From: Achromobacter sp. UMC46
Lineage (GTDB): Bacteria; Pseudomonadota; Gammaproteobacteria; Burkholderiales; Burkholderiaceae_B
Assembly: GCF_014170335.1 (NCBI RefSeq)
Contig: NZ_LZZS01000037.1
Location: 1-64,000, forward strand
DNA: 64,000 bases
Reading direction: 5' to 3'
Below, piece after piece: positions 30,567-38,071 of the stretch. The translations under genes and the position numbers were made by a program. A model generated the notes under the pieces. That model had not been told where the DNA came from, ran no database searches, and saw only the letters and a program-made list of their open reading frames with translations. The first letter of the stretch is position 1, and every line of letters begins with the position of its first letter.

Positions 30567-30623
30567 TCGTGTGCTGCCGCCTGGGCGGCGTTGTGCTGCT
30601 CGGTCATACTGACACTCTAATAG

Positions 30624-30815
30624 AGGTAGGGTGCGATTCGCACGGTAGAGCAGTTACGCAAAGAGAACGAATACCTGCGCGCCGAGGTAGCGTACCTAAA
30701 AAAATTGAAGGCCTTGCTTCAGGCCAAAGAGCAAACCGCGCAGAAAAAGCGCGGATAGTGCATGAGTTGAGGCAAGGCCACGATCTGACACTGTTGTTGC
30801 GGTTCGCGGAGATGC
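30624..30815 (+). mobile_element. IS3-family fragment spanning the orfA/orfB junction
   Basis: The frame at 30645-30758 reads VEQLRKENEYLRAEVAYLKK, the leucine-zipper end of IS3-family OrfA, and stops at TAG 30756. In the -1 frame after A5G at 30744-30749 the sequence continues KARIVHELRQGHDLTLLLRF, the start of OrfB. The frameshift window is therefore preserved, but homology ends near 30815 and OrfA lacks its N-terminus. It is a dead fragment. It cannot be matched to the element at the left edge, which shows a different part of the transposase. Confidence 0.82.
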
Positions 30816-31113
30816 GAGCCACTGCTCGGCGGCCATTGATCTTCAGTCTCTGCGAAAACAAGTTCTTAAATTTGGTGCGTTTGTCGCGTCGAGGTCACGG
30901 CAGGCCCGTTACTCATATCAGGGATGAAATTCAGAGAGTGGCTTCGCCGAACGAGGACTGGCACGACGTTTCCACGGGGCATGGGGCGCAGGTCAATGCC
31001 GCTTTAAATCTGTGAACTGCAGCCGGGCTACGGAAGGGCATCATTGCGAACACTTACATTGCTGTTACGACTGAGCGGCTAGGATTCCGAGATTCGAAAA
31101 TTGGAGGCCGATC
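30816..31113. other. No recognisable gene
   Basis: About 300 bp after the IS fragment. The plus-strand frame that runs on from the fragment to 31015 has no family features. I see no promoter or terminator that I can support. Confidence 0.4.
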
Positions 31114-31194
31114 ATGAACAGCGAAAAACCGTCTCCCGAGCCGAACAAGCGGCGCTGGCCGTTCGGGTATGGCGAGGAACGATATAGCGGGTAA
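31114..31194 (+). CDS. Possible small protein of 26 residues
   Basis: ATG 31114 stands 8 bp behind a good GGAGG and opens a 26-residue frame (MNSEKPSPEPNKRRWPFGYG, then EERYSG) ending in TAA. Composition is proline-, arginine- and aromatic-rich with no membrane span. I recognise no family. The ribosome binding site is the only positive evidence; it faces the unknown minus-strand gene at 31236-31529. Confidence 0.3.
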   Translation: MNSEKPSPEPNKRRWPFGYGEERYSG

Positions 31195-31235
31195 CCGCTG
31201 ACGCTTCAATGAATGCCAGCCCAGCCTGGCGGTGC

Positions 31236-31529
31236 CTAGCGTGGCGCCATCCCCTTTCTTAATCTGTCCGGTGCTTCCATCAGCGATGTCGCCATCCCGT
31301 CCCGTTCCTGGACACAGGGCTCTTCCCGCAAGCCTTTCATGAAGTCGTCGTAGAGCTCGCCGGTCAGGCCGGCTGGCCGCTTCAAGTCGGCGGATAGTTG
31401 GTAGGCGCGCAGCAGCACGGACCGTAGCCGTTTGACCTCCCATAGCAATGAGATGACGTCGGCGTTCCAGGGCTGGCGCTCGCGAATGTTGCGCAGGTCG
31501 GCGTGGGTAAGGGGATCTTTGAACGGCAT
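31236..31529 (-). CDS. Uncharacterised small protein under a LexA-type box
   Basis: A 97-residue acidic/basic helical protein starting MPFKDPLTHADLRNIRERQP and containing a long predicted helix (VISLLWEVKRLRSVLLRAYQ). No signal peptide, membrane span or known motif is visible. ATG 31529 is chosen; a TTG at 31568 would place the operator inside the gene. The operator ends 10 bp before the ATG, so the message would be nearly leaderless from a promoter overlapping the box, and no strong ribosome binding site is seen. It follows the SRAP gene in the same direction after 48 bp. An SOS-response role is inferred from the operator alone. Confidence 0.72.
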   Translation of the reverse strand: MPFKDPLTHADLRNIRERQPWNADVISLLWEVKRLRSVLLRAYQLSADLKRPAGLTGELYDDFMKGLREEPCVQERDGMATSLMEAPDRLRKGMAPR

Positions 31530-31538
31530 GGCGGAAAA

Positions 31539-31558
31539 TACTGTTTGTATATCCAGTA
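31539..31558 (-). promoter_or_regulatory. LexA (SOS) box
   Basis: TACTGTTTGTATATCCAGTA matches the consensus TACTGT-N8-ACAGTA in all but one outer-arm position and has the required CTG-N10-CAG core. It lies between the SRAP stop and the start of the 97-residue gene, where it would cover that gene's promoter. Confidence 0.85.
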
Positions 31559-31577
31559 TATTCCACAAAAAACGGGG

Positions 31578-32240
31578 TCACTCCAATGCCGTGGCGATCA
31601 ACAGGCGGGCGGGGTACGGCACCAGGAAAGTGCGGGTTTGATGTACCGGCGCGGTCAGCCAGTCACCATAGGCGCCTTCCGGCAAGATGACGATCATCCG
31701 TTTTTCGTCGCCAGCCCGTTGATAATGCTTGAACAGCGGGTCGTCGTCGGCATTGATCGTCAGCATGGCATAGCCCTCGCGGATCTGGCCCGCGGCGTCG
31801 CGCCAACGGTCCCAGAGTCCGGCGATGCCCAATGGTGCACCGTCCTCACGGGTAAACCGGGTGGGCACCACCGCGCCGGATCGCCAGTCGGGTTCAAAGA
31901 TCGCGTCCGCCGGAATGATGCAGCGTCGCGCCTGGCGCCAGGCGTTGCCGAACATGAACGACGTCGCAGCCGTTTCGCTGCGCGCGTTGAACGTGGACAG
32001 TTTGGCGGCCTTGTCCAGGCCATCGGGGCGGGTCAATGCCGAGATCAGGCCCCAGCGGCCGGTGATGGCCTCGCGTTCGGGCACCGCCTCGTCGCCGGCG
32101 TCATGTTCCGGCGGGCGGCGCACGAACACACCTTCGTAGCGTGGCCACATATCGTATTTTCCCATCACCGGTTTGGCGCGTACACCGAACTTCTGTAGCA
32201 GCAGTTCGGCGTCCTTCAGCGTCTGATAGTGTGAACACAT
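31578..32240 (-). CDS. SRAP family abasic-site shield (SOS response-associated peptidase, YedK/HMCES type)
   Basis: SRAP proteins form a thiazolidine crosslink with abasic sites in single-stranded DNA through Cys2 after removal of Met1. ATG 32240 gives MCSHYQTL, with Cys2 in place; frames further upstream would hide it. Other conserved parts are TFNARSETAATS, CIIPADAIFEPDW (the catalytic E of the family is in this region), and the C-terminal NADDDPLFKHYQR with the His of the active site. The 220-residue length is normal. It is divergent from the MFS gene and upstream of the SOS-box gene. Confidence 0.93.
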   Translation of the reverse strand: MCSHYQTLKDAELLLQKFGVRAKPVMGKYDMWPRYEGVFVRRPPEHDAGDEAVPEREAITGRWGLISALTRPDGLDKAAKLSTFNARSETAATSFMFGNAWRQARRCIIPADAIFEPDWRSGAVVPTRFTREDGAPLGIAGLWDRWRDAAGQIREGYAMLTINADDDPLFKHYQRAGDEKRMIVILPEGAYGDWLTAPVHQTRTFLVPYPARLLIATALE

Positions 32241-32370
32241 GCGCGCCTCGTCGTTCGGGACTGTCCGAATCAGTATACGAGGAGGCCGCGCACGCACCAT
32301 ACGGTTTATCAGTCGGTGTTTCAGCCTGTTTGTCAGCCGTCCGTTGGCATTGGCGCAGTACGATTCGTCC

Positions 32371-33765
32371 ATGGTTAAACCTTCATCCCAGCAGGCCCTG
32401 CTTTGGGTCGTCGCGGCCTGCTTTTTCATGCAGACGCTGGACACCACGATTGTCAACACGGCGTTGCCGGCCATGGCCCGCAGCCTGGGCGAGGACGCGC
32501 TTGCGCTCAAGCCGGTCGTGGTGGCCTACACGTTGACGATGGCCATGCTGACGCCGGCCTCGGGCTGGTTGGCGGACCGCTATGGAACCCGTCGCGTGTA
32601 CCTGGCGGCGATCTTGATATTTGCGATGGGTTCGGTGTTTTGCGCCTTGGCGCAAACCTTGACGCAGTTGACGGTCGCACGCGTGGTGCAGGGCGTGGGC
32701 GGTTCGATGCTGTTGCCGATCGGGCGTTTGGCCGTGCTGCGTACCGTGCCGGGCGACCAGTACATTTCCGCCTTGGCTTTCGTATCGATCGCGGGGCAAG
32801 TCGGTCCTATTTTTGGACCGACCTTGGGCGGATTGCTAGTACAGGTGGCAAGCTGGCATTGGATCTTCATGATCAATGTGCCGATCGGAATCGCGGGGTT
32901 GTTTGCCGTGCGCAGATATTTGCCGGAAGACGCCTTGTCTGACGTGGCGCCGTTCGATGTGTTGGGTTGCACCTTGCTGTCGTTGTGCATGGTGACCTTT
33001 TCGCTGGGGTTGGACGTGCCCGCAGGGGACACGCGCTTGGCGTGGTCGGCGGGCTTGTTCGCGCTAAGCGCGTTGACCGTGCTGCTGTATGTGATCCATG
33101 CACGCAAGCGCCAGAATCCGCTCTTTCAACTGAGCCTGTTTCGCGAACCGAATTTCAGTGTGGGACTGGTCGGAAATCTGGTGTGCCGCATCGGCAGCAG
33201 CGCCGTGCCGTTCCTGCTGCCGTTGCTGCTGCAATTGCAGTTGGGCTATACCCCGTTGCAGTCCGGGCTCATGATGTTGCCGGCTGCGATTGCCGGCACG
33301 ATAACCAAGCGCTGGATCGCGCCGCTGGTTCGGCGGTTCGGGTATGACGTGTTTTTGCTGGTCAACACATTGCTGGTCGGCGCGTCGATTGTCTCTTTTG
33401 CTCTGATTTCGCCCGGGTGGCCGCTGGCATTGCAGGTGGCGCAGCTTGCCTTGTTCGGCGCGACCAATTCCATGCAGTTCGCGGCCATGAACAGTGTGAC
33501 CCTGAAAGGCTTGAGCAAGCGGGATGCCGCCAGCGGCAACAGCCTGTTCTCGATGATCCAGATGCTGGCCATCGGGCTGGGCGTGACGATAGGCGGGGGC
33601 TTGGTCGGCATGTTCTCGGGCGAGGCCAACGCCGCCTTGGGCCGTGCGTTCACACTGAGCTTTGTCTGCGTAGGCGTGATCACGCTGTTGTCGGCGTGGG
33701 TGTTTCGCCAATTGGACATGTCGCAATTGGGGCGCCCTGCCGAGAATCGTCCGGCAGCCGGCTAG
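32371..33765 (+). CDS. MFS multidrug exporter, DHA2 family (MdtD/HsrA-like)
   Basis: A 464-residue transporter with many membrane spans, probably 14, using the proton gradient. The N-terminal motif LDTTIVNTALPAMARSLGE is the DHA2 motif D1, and GWLADRYGTRRVYLAA is motif A. The sequence is closest in style to MdtD/HsrA of Escherichia coli. The frame is open much further upstream, overlapping the SRAP start; ATG 32371 begins just before the first span and is preferred. The substrate is unknown, and no regulator gene is adjacent. Confidence 0.88.
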   Translation: MVKPSSQQALLWVVAACFFMQTLDTTIVNTALPAMARSLGEDALALKPVVVAYTLTMAMLTPASGWLADRYGTRRVYLAAILIFAMGSVFCALAQTLTQLTVARVVQGVGGSMLLPIGRLAVLRTVPGDQYISALAFVSIAGQVGPIFGPTLGGLLVQVASWHWIFMINVPIGIAGLFAVRRYLPEDALSDVAPFDVLGCTLLSLCMVTFSLGLDVPAGDTRLAWSAGLFALSALTVLLYVIHARKRQNPLFQLSLFREPNFSVGLVGNLVCRIGSSAVPFLLPLLLQLQLGYTPLQSGLMMLPAAIAGTITKRWIAPLVRRFGYDVFLLVNTLLVGASIVSFALISPGWPLALQVAQLALFGATNSMQFAAMNSVTLKGLSKRDAASGNSLFSMIQMLAIGLGVTIGGGLVGMFSGEANAALGRAFTLSFVCVGVITLLSAWVFRQLDMSQLGRPAENRPAAG

Positions 33766-34142
33766 GTAGTTTGCCGTGCCGAAAACCAGCGCTGAAATGG
33801 AAGAGCGCCCCAGCTCGAGATGAGTCTGAGGCGCTCCTGCCCGGCTTCGCACGCGATGGGTGTCAGACAGCCCGGCAACTCAAATCTACTGCCGGGGTAG
33901 GGCCTCGGCAATAGGGAAAACCCTGGAAAATTAGCGGGTTACAAGATTTTCGGGCTGCGGCTGCGTCCCCGGAATCGTCCCTGGCATGACGCCACGTGGG
34001 GCGATTTTTCTCTCCTTCGGAAGCCGTATTCGGGTGTGTCAATACACCCGTGCCCGTTTTGCCCGCCTCGGCATCCGCGAATTGTCGTCCCTGCTTGCCA
34101 CGCCGACACTGAGTCCCACATTCATTGCATCGGAGAGCAGAC
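33766..34142 (+). other. Intergenic region before the Tad-like locus
   Basis: These 377 bp should carry the promoter of the pilus operon. GAGCGCC/GGCGCTC (33803-33809 and 33830-33836) is a possible weak terminator of the MFS gene without a T-run. Near 33985 TGGCATGACGCCA is an imperfect palindrome. No sigma-54 type boxes were found. Confidence 0.4.
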
Positions 34143-34409
34143 ATGTGGGGCATTCGTAAGCGTCAGTTGGGCCAGGGCATGACGGAATACATTGTGGTCG
34201 TCGCGCTGGTGGCAGTGGCGGCGATCGCTGTCTATCAATACTTCGGGCAAGTCGTGCGTTCGCAAACCGCCGCCATGGCCCGGGAACTTGCGGGCGAAGA
34301 CGGCAGCACTCAAAGTCGCGCGGCGCAGCAGGCGGCGCAGAAGGCGGCAGCCCAGACCAAGGCTCGTTCGCTCAAGTCCTTCACCGGCAATGCCGCGGAT
34401 GCGAAGTGA
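34143..34409 (+). CDS. Flp/Tad pilin-like protein
   Basis: An 88-residue protein with a short positive N-terminus and a class III type signal: KRQLG|QGMTEYIVVVALVA, with Glu at +5 and Tyr at +6 after the predicted cut, as in Flp-type pilins. The hydrophobic helix is followed by a polar Ala/Gln-rich tail, longer than in most major Flp pilins. A GGAGAG ribosome binding site stands before ATG 34143. Its GTGA overlap with the next gene couples it to tadG. It is the only pilin-sized gene in the locus, so it is the likely major subunit. Confidence 0.82.
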   Translation: MWGIRKRQLGQGMTEYIVVVALVAVAAIAVYQYFGQVVRSQTAAMARELAGEDGSTQSRAAQQAAQKAAAQTKARSLKSFTGNAADAK

Positions 34410-35815
34410 CGTTACGTGGGCGCACGTGGGCCTTCCATCAACATGGCCAGGCATTGGTGCTGGGCATGTTGATGGTGTCGGTCGCCGTGGCGTCGCTGGT
34501 TGTGCTTTACAACCTGGGCCAGACGGTCGAGGGCAAGGTCCGGCTGACGCACGCCGCAGATGCCGCGGCCTATAGCGGCGCGCTGGAGCAAGCGCGCGCG
34601 CTGAATGCTATCGCGTATGTCAACCGCACGCAGATCGCACATCAAGTCGCGATGGCGCATCTGGTCACGCTGGCGGCGTCCGCGCAGTACGGCGGAGCGC
34701 TGCAATCACAGCGCTCCCGCGGCAACCCGCCAGTCAGCCTGATCGCGATGCTGTTCGGGCCGGACATGGCGCTTGCCTATCGGGCAGGCCAGGCGCTGCC
34801 GAACGCCGAGGCGCGACTGGCCAGCGCGTTCGCGCAGCACGATCGTGTCGTGCATCAGGTGCTGGAAGCCGCGGCGGCTTCCGCGATGACGGAACTGCCT
34901 GCCTCGCGCGGCCGTGTCATGCGCAAAGTGCTTGCCGCCAATTTCACGGAAGGAACCGTCAAGGGCGAAGACAGCGCGCAAGGGCTGACGTTGCAGATGC
35001 TGTCGGATGCCTGGCCGGGGTTCATCGAACGGCAGGTGGCCACGCGCAAATCGGGCCTGCGGCCGACAGTCGAGCAAGCGGTCGAGCGCTTTGGGTTCCT
35101 GAAAAAAAGGAATTCCACGCGTCGCAATCCCTGGGTGGTCAGCACGCGTTGCCCGCTTAACCGGCATGAACTGCGCCGCCGCGGGTCCACGTGGCTTGGA
35201 CCGGATGGACGCTGGGGGGCCTTGGATACACAGTCGTTCCATGCGTTGCGATCCAACCGATGGATCGGTTGCTATTACCGGGAATACGCAATGGGCTGGG
35301 GCACCGCGCAGGGCCAGAAGATCAAGGCGCCTGAAGGCGTGGATTACGTGGACGAACCGCCCATCGATTTTTCGCAAGAGGACTTCTGGCGGTGGGCAGA
35401 GCAATCGACGTCCTGGGACCTTTTCAGCGGCATCACCAATCCCATGGCCAATTCATACGCGATGGCATCCGCGCAACGATGGCCGGGCAGGGGCTTGCCG
35501 GCTTATCGCGAAGTCGCCGCGTCGCGCCTCCAGGATCCTCTGCGTTTTGCTGTGGTCGTCAGCATGGCGGGTGCCGTATTGAAAACCACGGATGCGGACA
35601 GCGCGCTGGCTTCGCCGGGCGGATGGTTCAGCTATGCAGGTTTGGGACGGACGGGCGCCATCATCGCAACCAGCGCCGCCGAGACCTATTTCTTGCGGCC
35701 CGAAGCTCGCGCTGATGGCCGCAGCGAATTGGCTACCTTGTTCCGGCCCTACTGGCAGGCGCGCTTGTCCGCAGTCAGAACCCAGGAAGTCTTGCTTGGC
35801 AGGAGGTCGCCATGA
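34406..35815 (+). CDS. TadG-like pilus assembly protein
   Basis: A 469-residue protein with an N-terminal QALVLGMLMVSVAVASLVVL span followed by TVEGKVRLTHAADAAAYSGA, the signature of the TadE/TadG-like family. The remainder is predicted to be periplasmic. The GTG start overlaps the pilin stop by 4 bp. In Tad systems these pseudopilin-like proteins are needed for assembly and are also processed at the membrane. A VWA domain, present in some TadG proteins, is not obvious here. Confidence 0.75.
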   Translation: MTLRGRTWAFHQHGQALVLGMLMVSVAVASLVVLYNLGQTVEGKVRLTHAADAAAYSGALEQARALNAIAYVNRTQIAHQVAMAHLVTLAASAQYGGALQSQRSRGNPPVSLIAMLFGPDMALAYRAGQALPNAEARLASAFAQHDRVVHQVLEAAAASAMTELPASRGRVMRKVLAANFTEGTVKGEDSAQGLTLQMLSDAWPGFIERQVATRKSGLRPTVEQAVERFGFLKKRNSTRRNPWVVSTRCPLNRHELRRRGSTWLGPDGRWGALDTQSFHALRSNRWIGCYYREYAMGWGTAQGQKIKAPEGVDYVDEPPIDFSQEDFWRWAEQSTSWDLFSGITNPMANSYAMASAQRWPGRGLPAYREVAASRLQDPLRFAVVVSMAGAVLKTTDADSALASPGGWFSYAGLGRTGAIIATSAAETYFLRPEARADGRSELATLFRPYWQARLSAVRTQEVLLGRRSP

Positions 35816-36447
35816 AGGCGCACGGCGGGTCAGGGCGCGGCTTAGCCAGCCAACAGGGTCAGGCGGTAGTGGAAGCGCTGTTGTTGCTGCCCTTGATGGC
35901 CATGATGGTTTGGGCCGTGAGCGGGATCGGCAATCTGCAATTTTCGGCGCAGCAGATGTCGCAGGCCAGCCGCAAGGCGGCGATGGCTGGGGCGTTGGGG
36001 CAACCGCTGGAGCCGGCGTGGTCCAGCGCATCGTCAGCGTTGAAGAGCCAGGCAACAGCATTGTCCGGAATCGCCTCGCCCCGCGTGCGCGTCTTGCAGG
36101 ACGAATGGTTTGGCGTGGGTTTGCGGTGGTTGTCGGTGCAAGCGAGAACCGCGCCCGTTCGTCATGACGCTCTGTTGGCGCCGTCGATTGTCCGCCAGAC
36201 CCGGGTGGCGATCGGAGCCGGGTATGCGCACGGGGATGCCGATGCGCGTCGTCGTATCGCCGGTGCGCCCACGGCTTGGCGGCAGGCTGAGCGCGCCTCT
36301 TTGGCGCAGGCGCGCCGGGTGGGAGCGATTGCGCAACGCATGGATGGCCCGTGGGGCCGGGCCGCGGTGTCGATGGATTGGCTGTCGCCTTGGGCGGACT
36401 TGGCGCCCGCGGACCGTTTGGGCAAACGTGGAGGGTTGATTCGATGA
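35812..36447 (+). CDS. TadE-like minor pseudopilin
   Basis: A 211-residue protein. Residues about 14-45 (QQGQAVVEALLLLPLMAMMV) match the TadE-like N-terminal helix with Glu at the expected place after Gly, followed by NLQFSAQQMSQASRKAAMAG. The rest has no clear domain. It overlaps both neighbours by ATGA. It probably acts as a minor pseudopilin for pilus initiation; this comes from family and position. Confidence 0.75.
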   Translation: MKAHGGSGRGLASQQGQAVVEALLLLPLMAMMVWAVSGIGNLQFSAQQMSQASRKAAMAGALGQPLEPAWSSASSALKSQATALSGIASPRVRVLQDEWFGVGLRWLSVQARTAPVRHDALLAPSIVRQTRVAIGAGYAHGDADARRRIAGAPTAWRQAERASLAQARRVGAIAQRMDGPWGRAAVSMDWLSPWADLAPADRLGKRGGLIR

Positions 36448-37223
36448 ATGCATGCTCGGCTTGCGGGTTTCGATGGAAACGGCGCGCGATGGCGGATCTG
36501 CGCCGCCTGATGCTGGCCAGCGGTTTGATGGCCGGGGCAGTGGGGCTGCCGGTGGCGATGGCCTCGGACGATAGGGCCGTGACGAAACCCGGCGCGGCGT
36601 CTTTGAGCCGATTGCGATTTCCCGAGGGCTCCCGACATGCGCTGCTGGCCGATCGGATGTGGCTATACGGCCAACCGGCCAAGGTCCTGGTGTTTGACGT
36701 GCCGATGAAATCCTCCGATTTGATCCGCCACCTGTCCGCGCAGCAATCCGGATTGGCTGATTTGAATGTGTTGCCTGGCCAACTGATCCTTTCAGGACGG
36801 ATCGGCGATGAGCAATGGGTGGCGCAGATGGAGGCGGCCGGTTCGGGGCGTACGGTCGGCAGCATCTCTTCATTGCGCTTGCCGGCATTGCCCCAGGTTT
36901 CGTCGCAGACATCGGCCCAGACCCTGCCCCAGGCCGTGTTCTCGCCGCCTACGCCTGCCTGGTTGCCCGAAGGTTCACGGTTGAGGTTGGACTTCGTGGT
37001 CACGGACGAGGGCGTCAGGGTGTCCGAGCGCATCTGGCAGCATGCGTTCGCACCGGTGCGGATGATGTCCGTTTTGGAAGCGCGCCTGTTGATGGATGGC
37101 TGGCGGCGTCCGGCGGACGACGGCAAGACGCAATCCTGGGAGCGGGGTCGCCAACGCTTGCGGATTTCGGTCGTGCCACTTGGTACCGGTAGCGGCCTTC
37201 GGGTCACGGGGTGGACGTCATGA
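36444..37223 (+). CDS. Uncharacterised exported protein of the Tad-like locus
   Basis: A 259-residue protein starting at ATG 36444 (ATGA overlap with tadE). Residues about 16-42 look like a signal peptide (RRLMLASGLMAGAVGLPVAM), and the rest lacks further membrane spans, so it should be periplasmic or surface located. A Pro/Gln/Ser-rich linker near residue 160 separates two parts. The last 80 residues (LPEGSRLRLDFVVTDEGVRV) end just at cpaB. I recognise no family. Its place between tadE and cpaB in a tightly coupled operon implies a role in the pilus machine. Confidence 0.7.
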   Translation: MNACSACGFRWKRRAMADLRRLMLASGLMAGAVGLPVAMASDDRAVTKPGAASLSRLRFPEGSRHALLADRMWLYGQPAKVLVFDVPMKSSDLIRHLSAQQSGLADLNVLPGQLILSGRIGDEQWVAQMEAAGSGRTVGSISSLRLPALPQVSSQTSAQTLPQAVFSPPTPAWLPEGSRLRLDFVVTDEGVRVSERIWQHAFAPVRMMSVLEARLLMDGWRRPADDGKTQSWERGRQRLRISVVPLGTGSGLRVTGWTS

Positions 37224-38071
37224 AGGCGTTGATTCTCCATGGCGCGCAGCGGTTGCGTCGTTTGGGCGTATATGGGTTGGCGTTGACGGCGGGCCTGGTG
37301 TCGGCGTGGGCCGTGCGCGAGCATGTGCAGCAGCGGGTCCAGGCGCTAGAGGCGCAAGCGCGCACGCCGGTCGTTGAACGTCTGGTCGCGGCCTATGACT
37401 TGCCCGTGGGCACGCGGTTGGAAGACATGCATCTGGCTGTCCGCGAAATTCCTGCCCAGTGGGCGTCCAGCGCCAGTCTGGATCCGCTGGATCTGGGCAG
37501 CCTGCTGGGTGCGACCTTGGCGGCGGAAGTGGCGCATGGGGAGCCCGTGCTGAAAACCCACCTGACTTTCACTGCTCCGGCGCCTGCATTGGCGTCGCGG
37601 CTTCGGTCCGGCCAACGGGCGCTTACCGTCGCATCAGGCGATCTTGGCGGCTTGGCAGAAATGCTGCGCGCCGGCGATCTGATCGATATCTACGTGAGCT
37701 TTTCACACCGTCAACGCGAGCTCACCGTGCCGTTGCTGCAGGGGATGCGGGTGCTGACTGTGGGGGCAGAGACCGACCCTGATGGCGGCGGCGTCGGCAA
37801 CATTACGTTGGCCGCCGAGCCGGAGGAAGCGGTGCGCTTTATCGCCGCCAGGCAGGCGGGCACCCTGACGGCCATGCTGCGCCACCGCGATGATGCGGCA
37901 GCGGTGAAAGCATCGACCCAGACGGATCTGGCGTCGCTTGTGGGGCTGGCGCCCGAGCCCAAGCCGATTCCAGGCGTGACCATCCTGTACGGGGATCGGG
38001 TGGATGCGCAAGCGCTTGCCGTTCCCGCAGGGCACGCCGCAACGAACGGCTTCGAAACGGGCCAGCCATGA
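37220..38071 (+). CDS. cpaB: Flp pilus assembly protein CpaB (RcpC)
   Basis: A 283-residue protein with an N-terminal span (LGVYGLALTAGLVSAWAVRE) and a SAF domain (VAAYDLPVGTRLEDMHLAVR), then a RcpC/CpaB domain with the AGDLIDIYVSF and TLAAEPEEAVRFIAA segments. CpaB is a periplasmic subunit that works with the secretin. ATG 37220 overlaps the preceding stop as ATGA; the stop overlaps cpaC in the same way. Confidence 0.9.
   Translation: MKALILHGAQRLRRLGVYGLALTAGLVSAWAVREHVQQRVQALEAQARTPVVERLVAAYDLPVGTRLEDMHLAVREIPAQWASSASLDPLDLGSLLGATLAAEVAHGEPVLKTHLTFTAPAPALASRLRSGQRALTVASGDLGGLAEMLRAGDLIDIYVSFSHRQRELTVPLLQGMRVLTVGAETDPDGGGVGNITLAAEPEEAVRFIAARQAGTLTAMLRHRDDAAAVKASTQTDLASLVGLAPEPKPIPGVTILYGDRVDAQALAVPAGHAATNGFETGQP

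Noticed and set aside
30569-31015. Plus-strand frame as a gene
   Set aside because: It crosses the IS3 fragment in the wrong frame and shows no coding features afterwards.
32255-32285. Second LexA-like site before the SRAP gene
   Set aside because: CTGTCCGAATCAG has only seven bases between CTG and CAG, not ten.
33985-33997. TGGCATGACGCCA as a sigma-54 promoter of the pilus operon
   Set aside because: The -12 GC element at the required spacing is missing.
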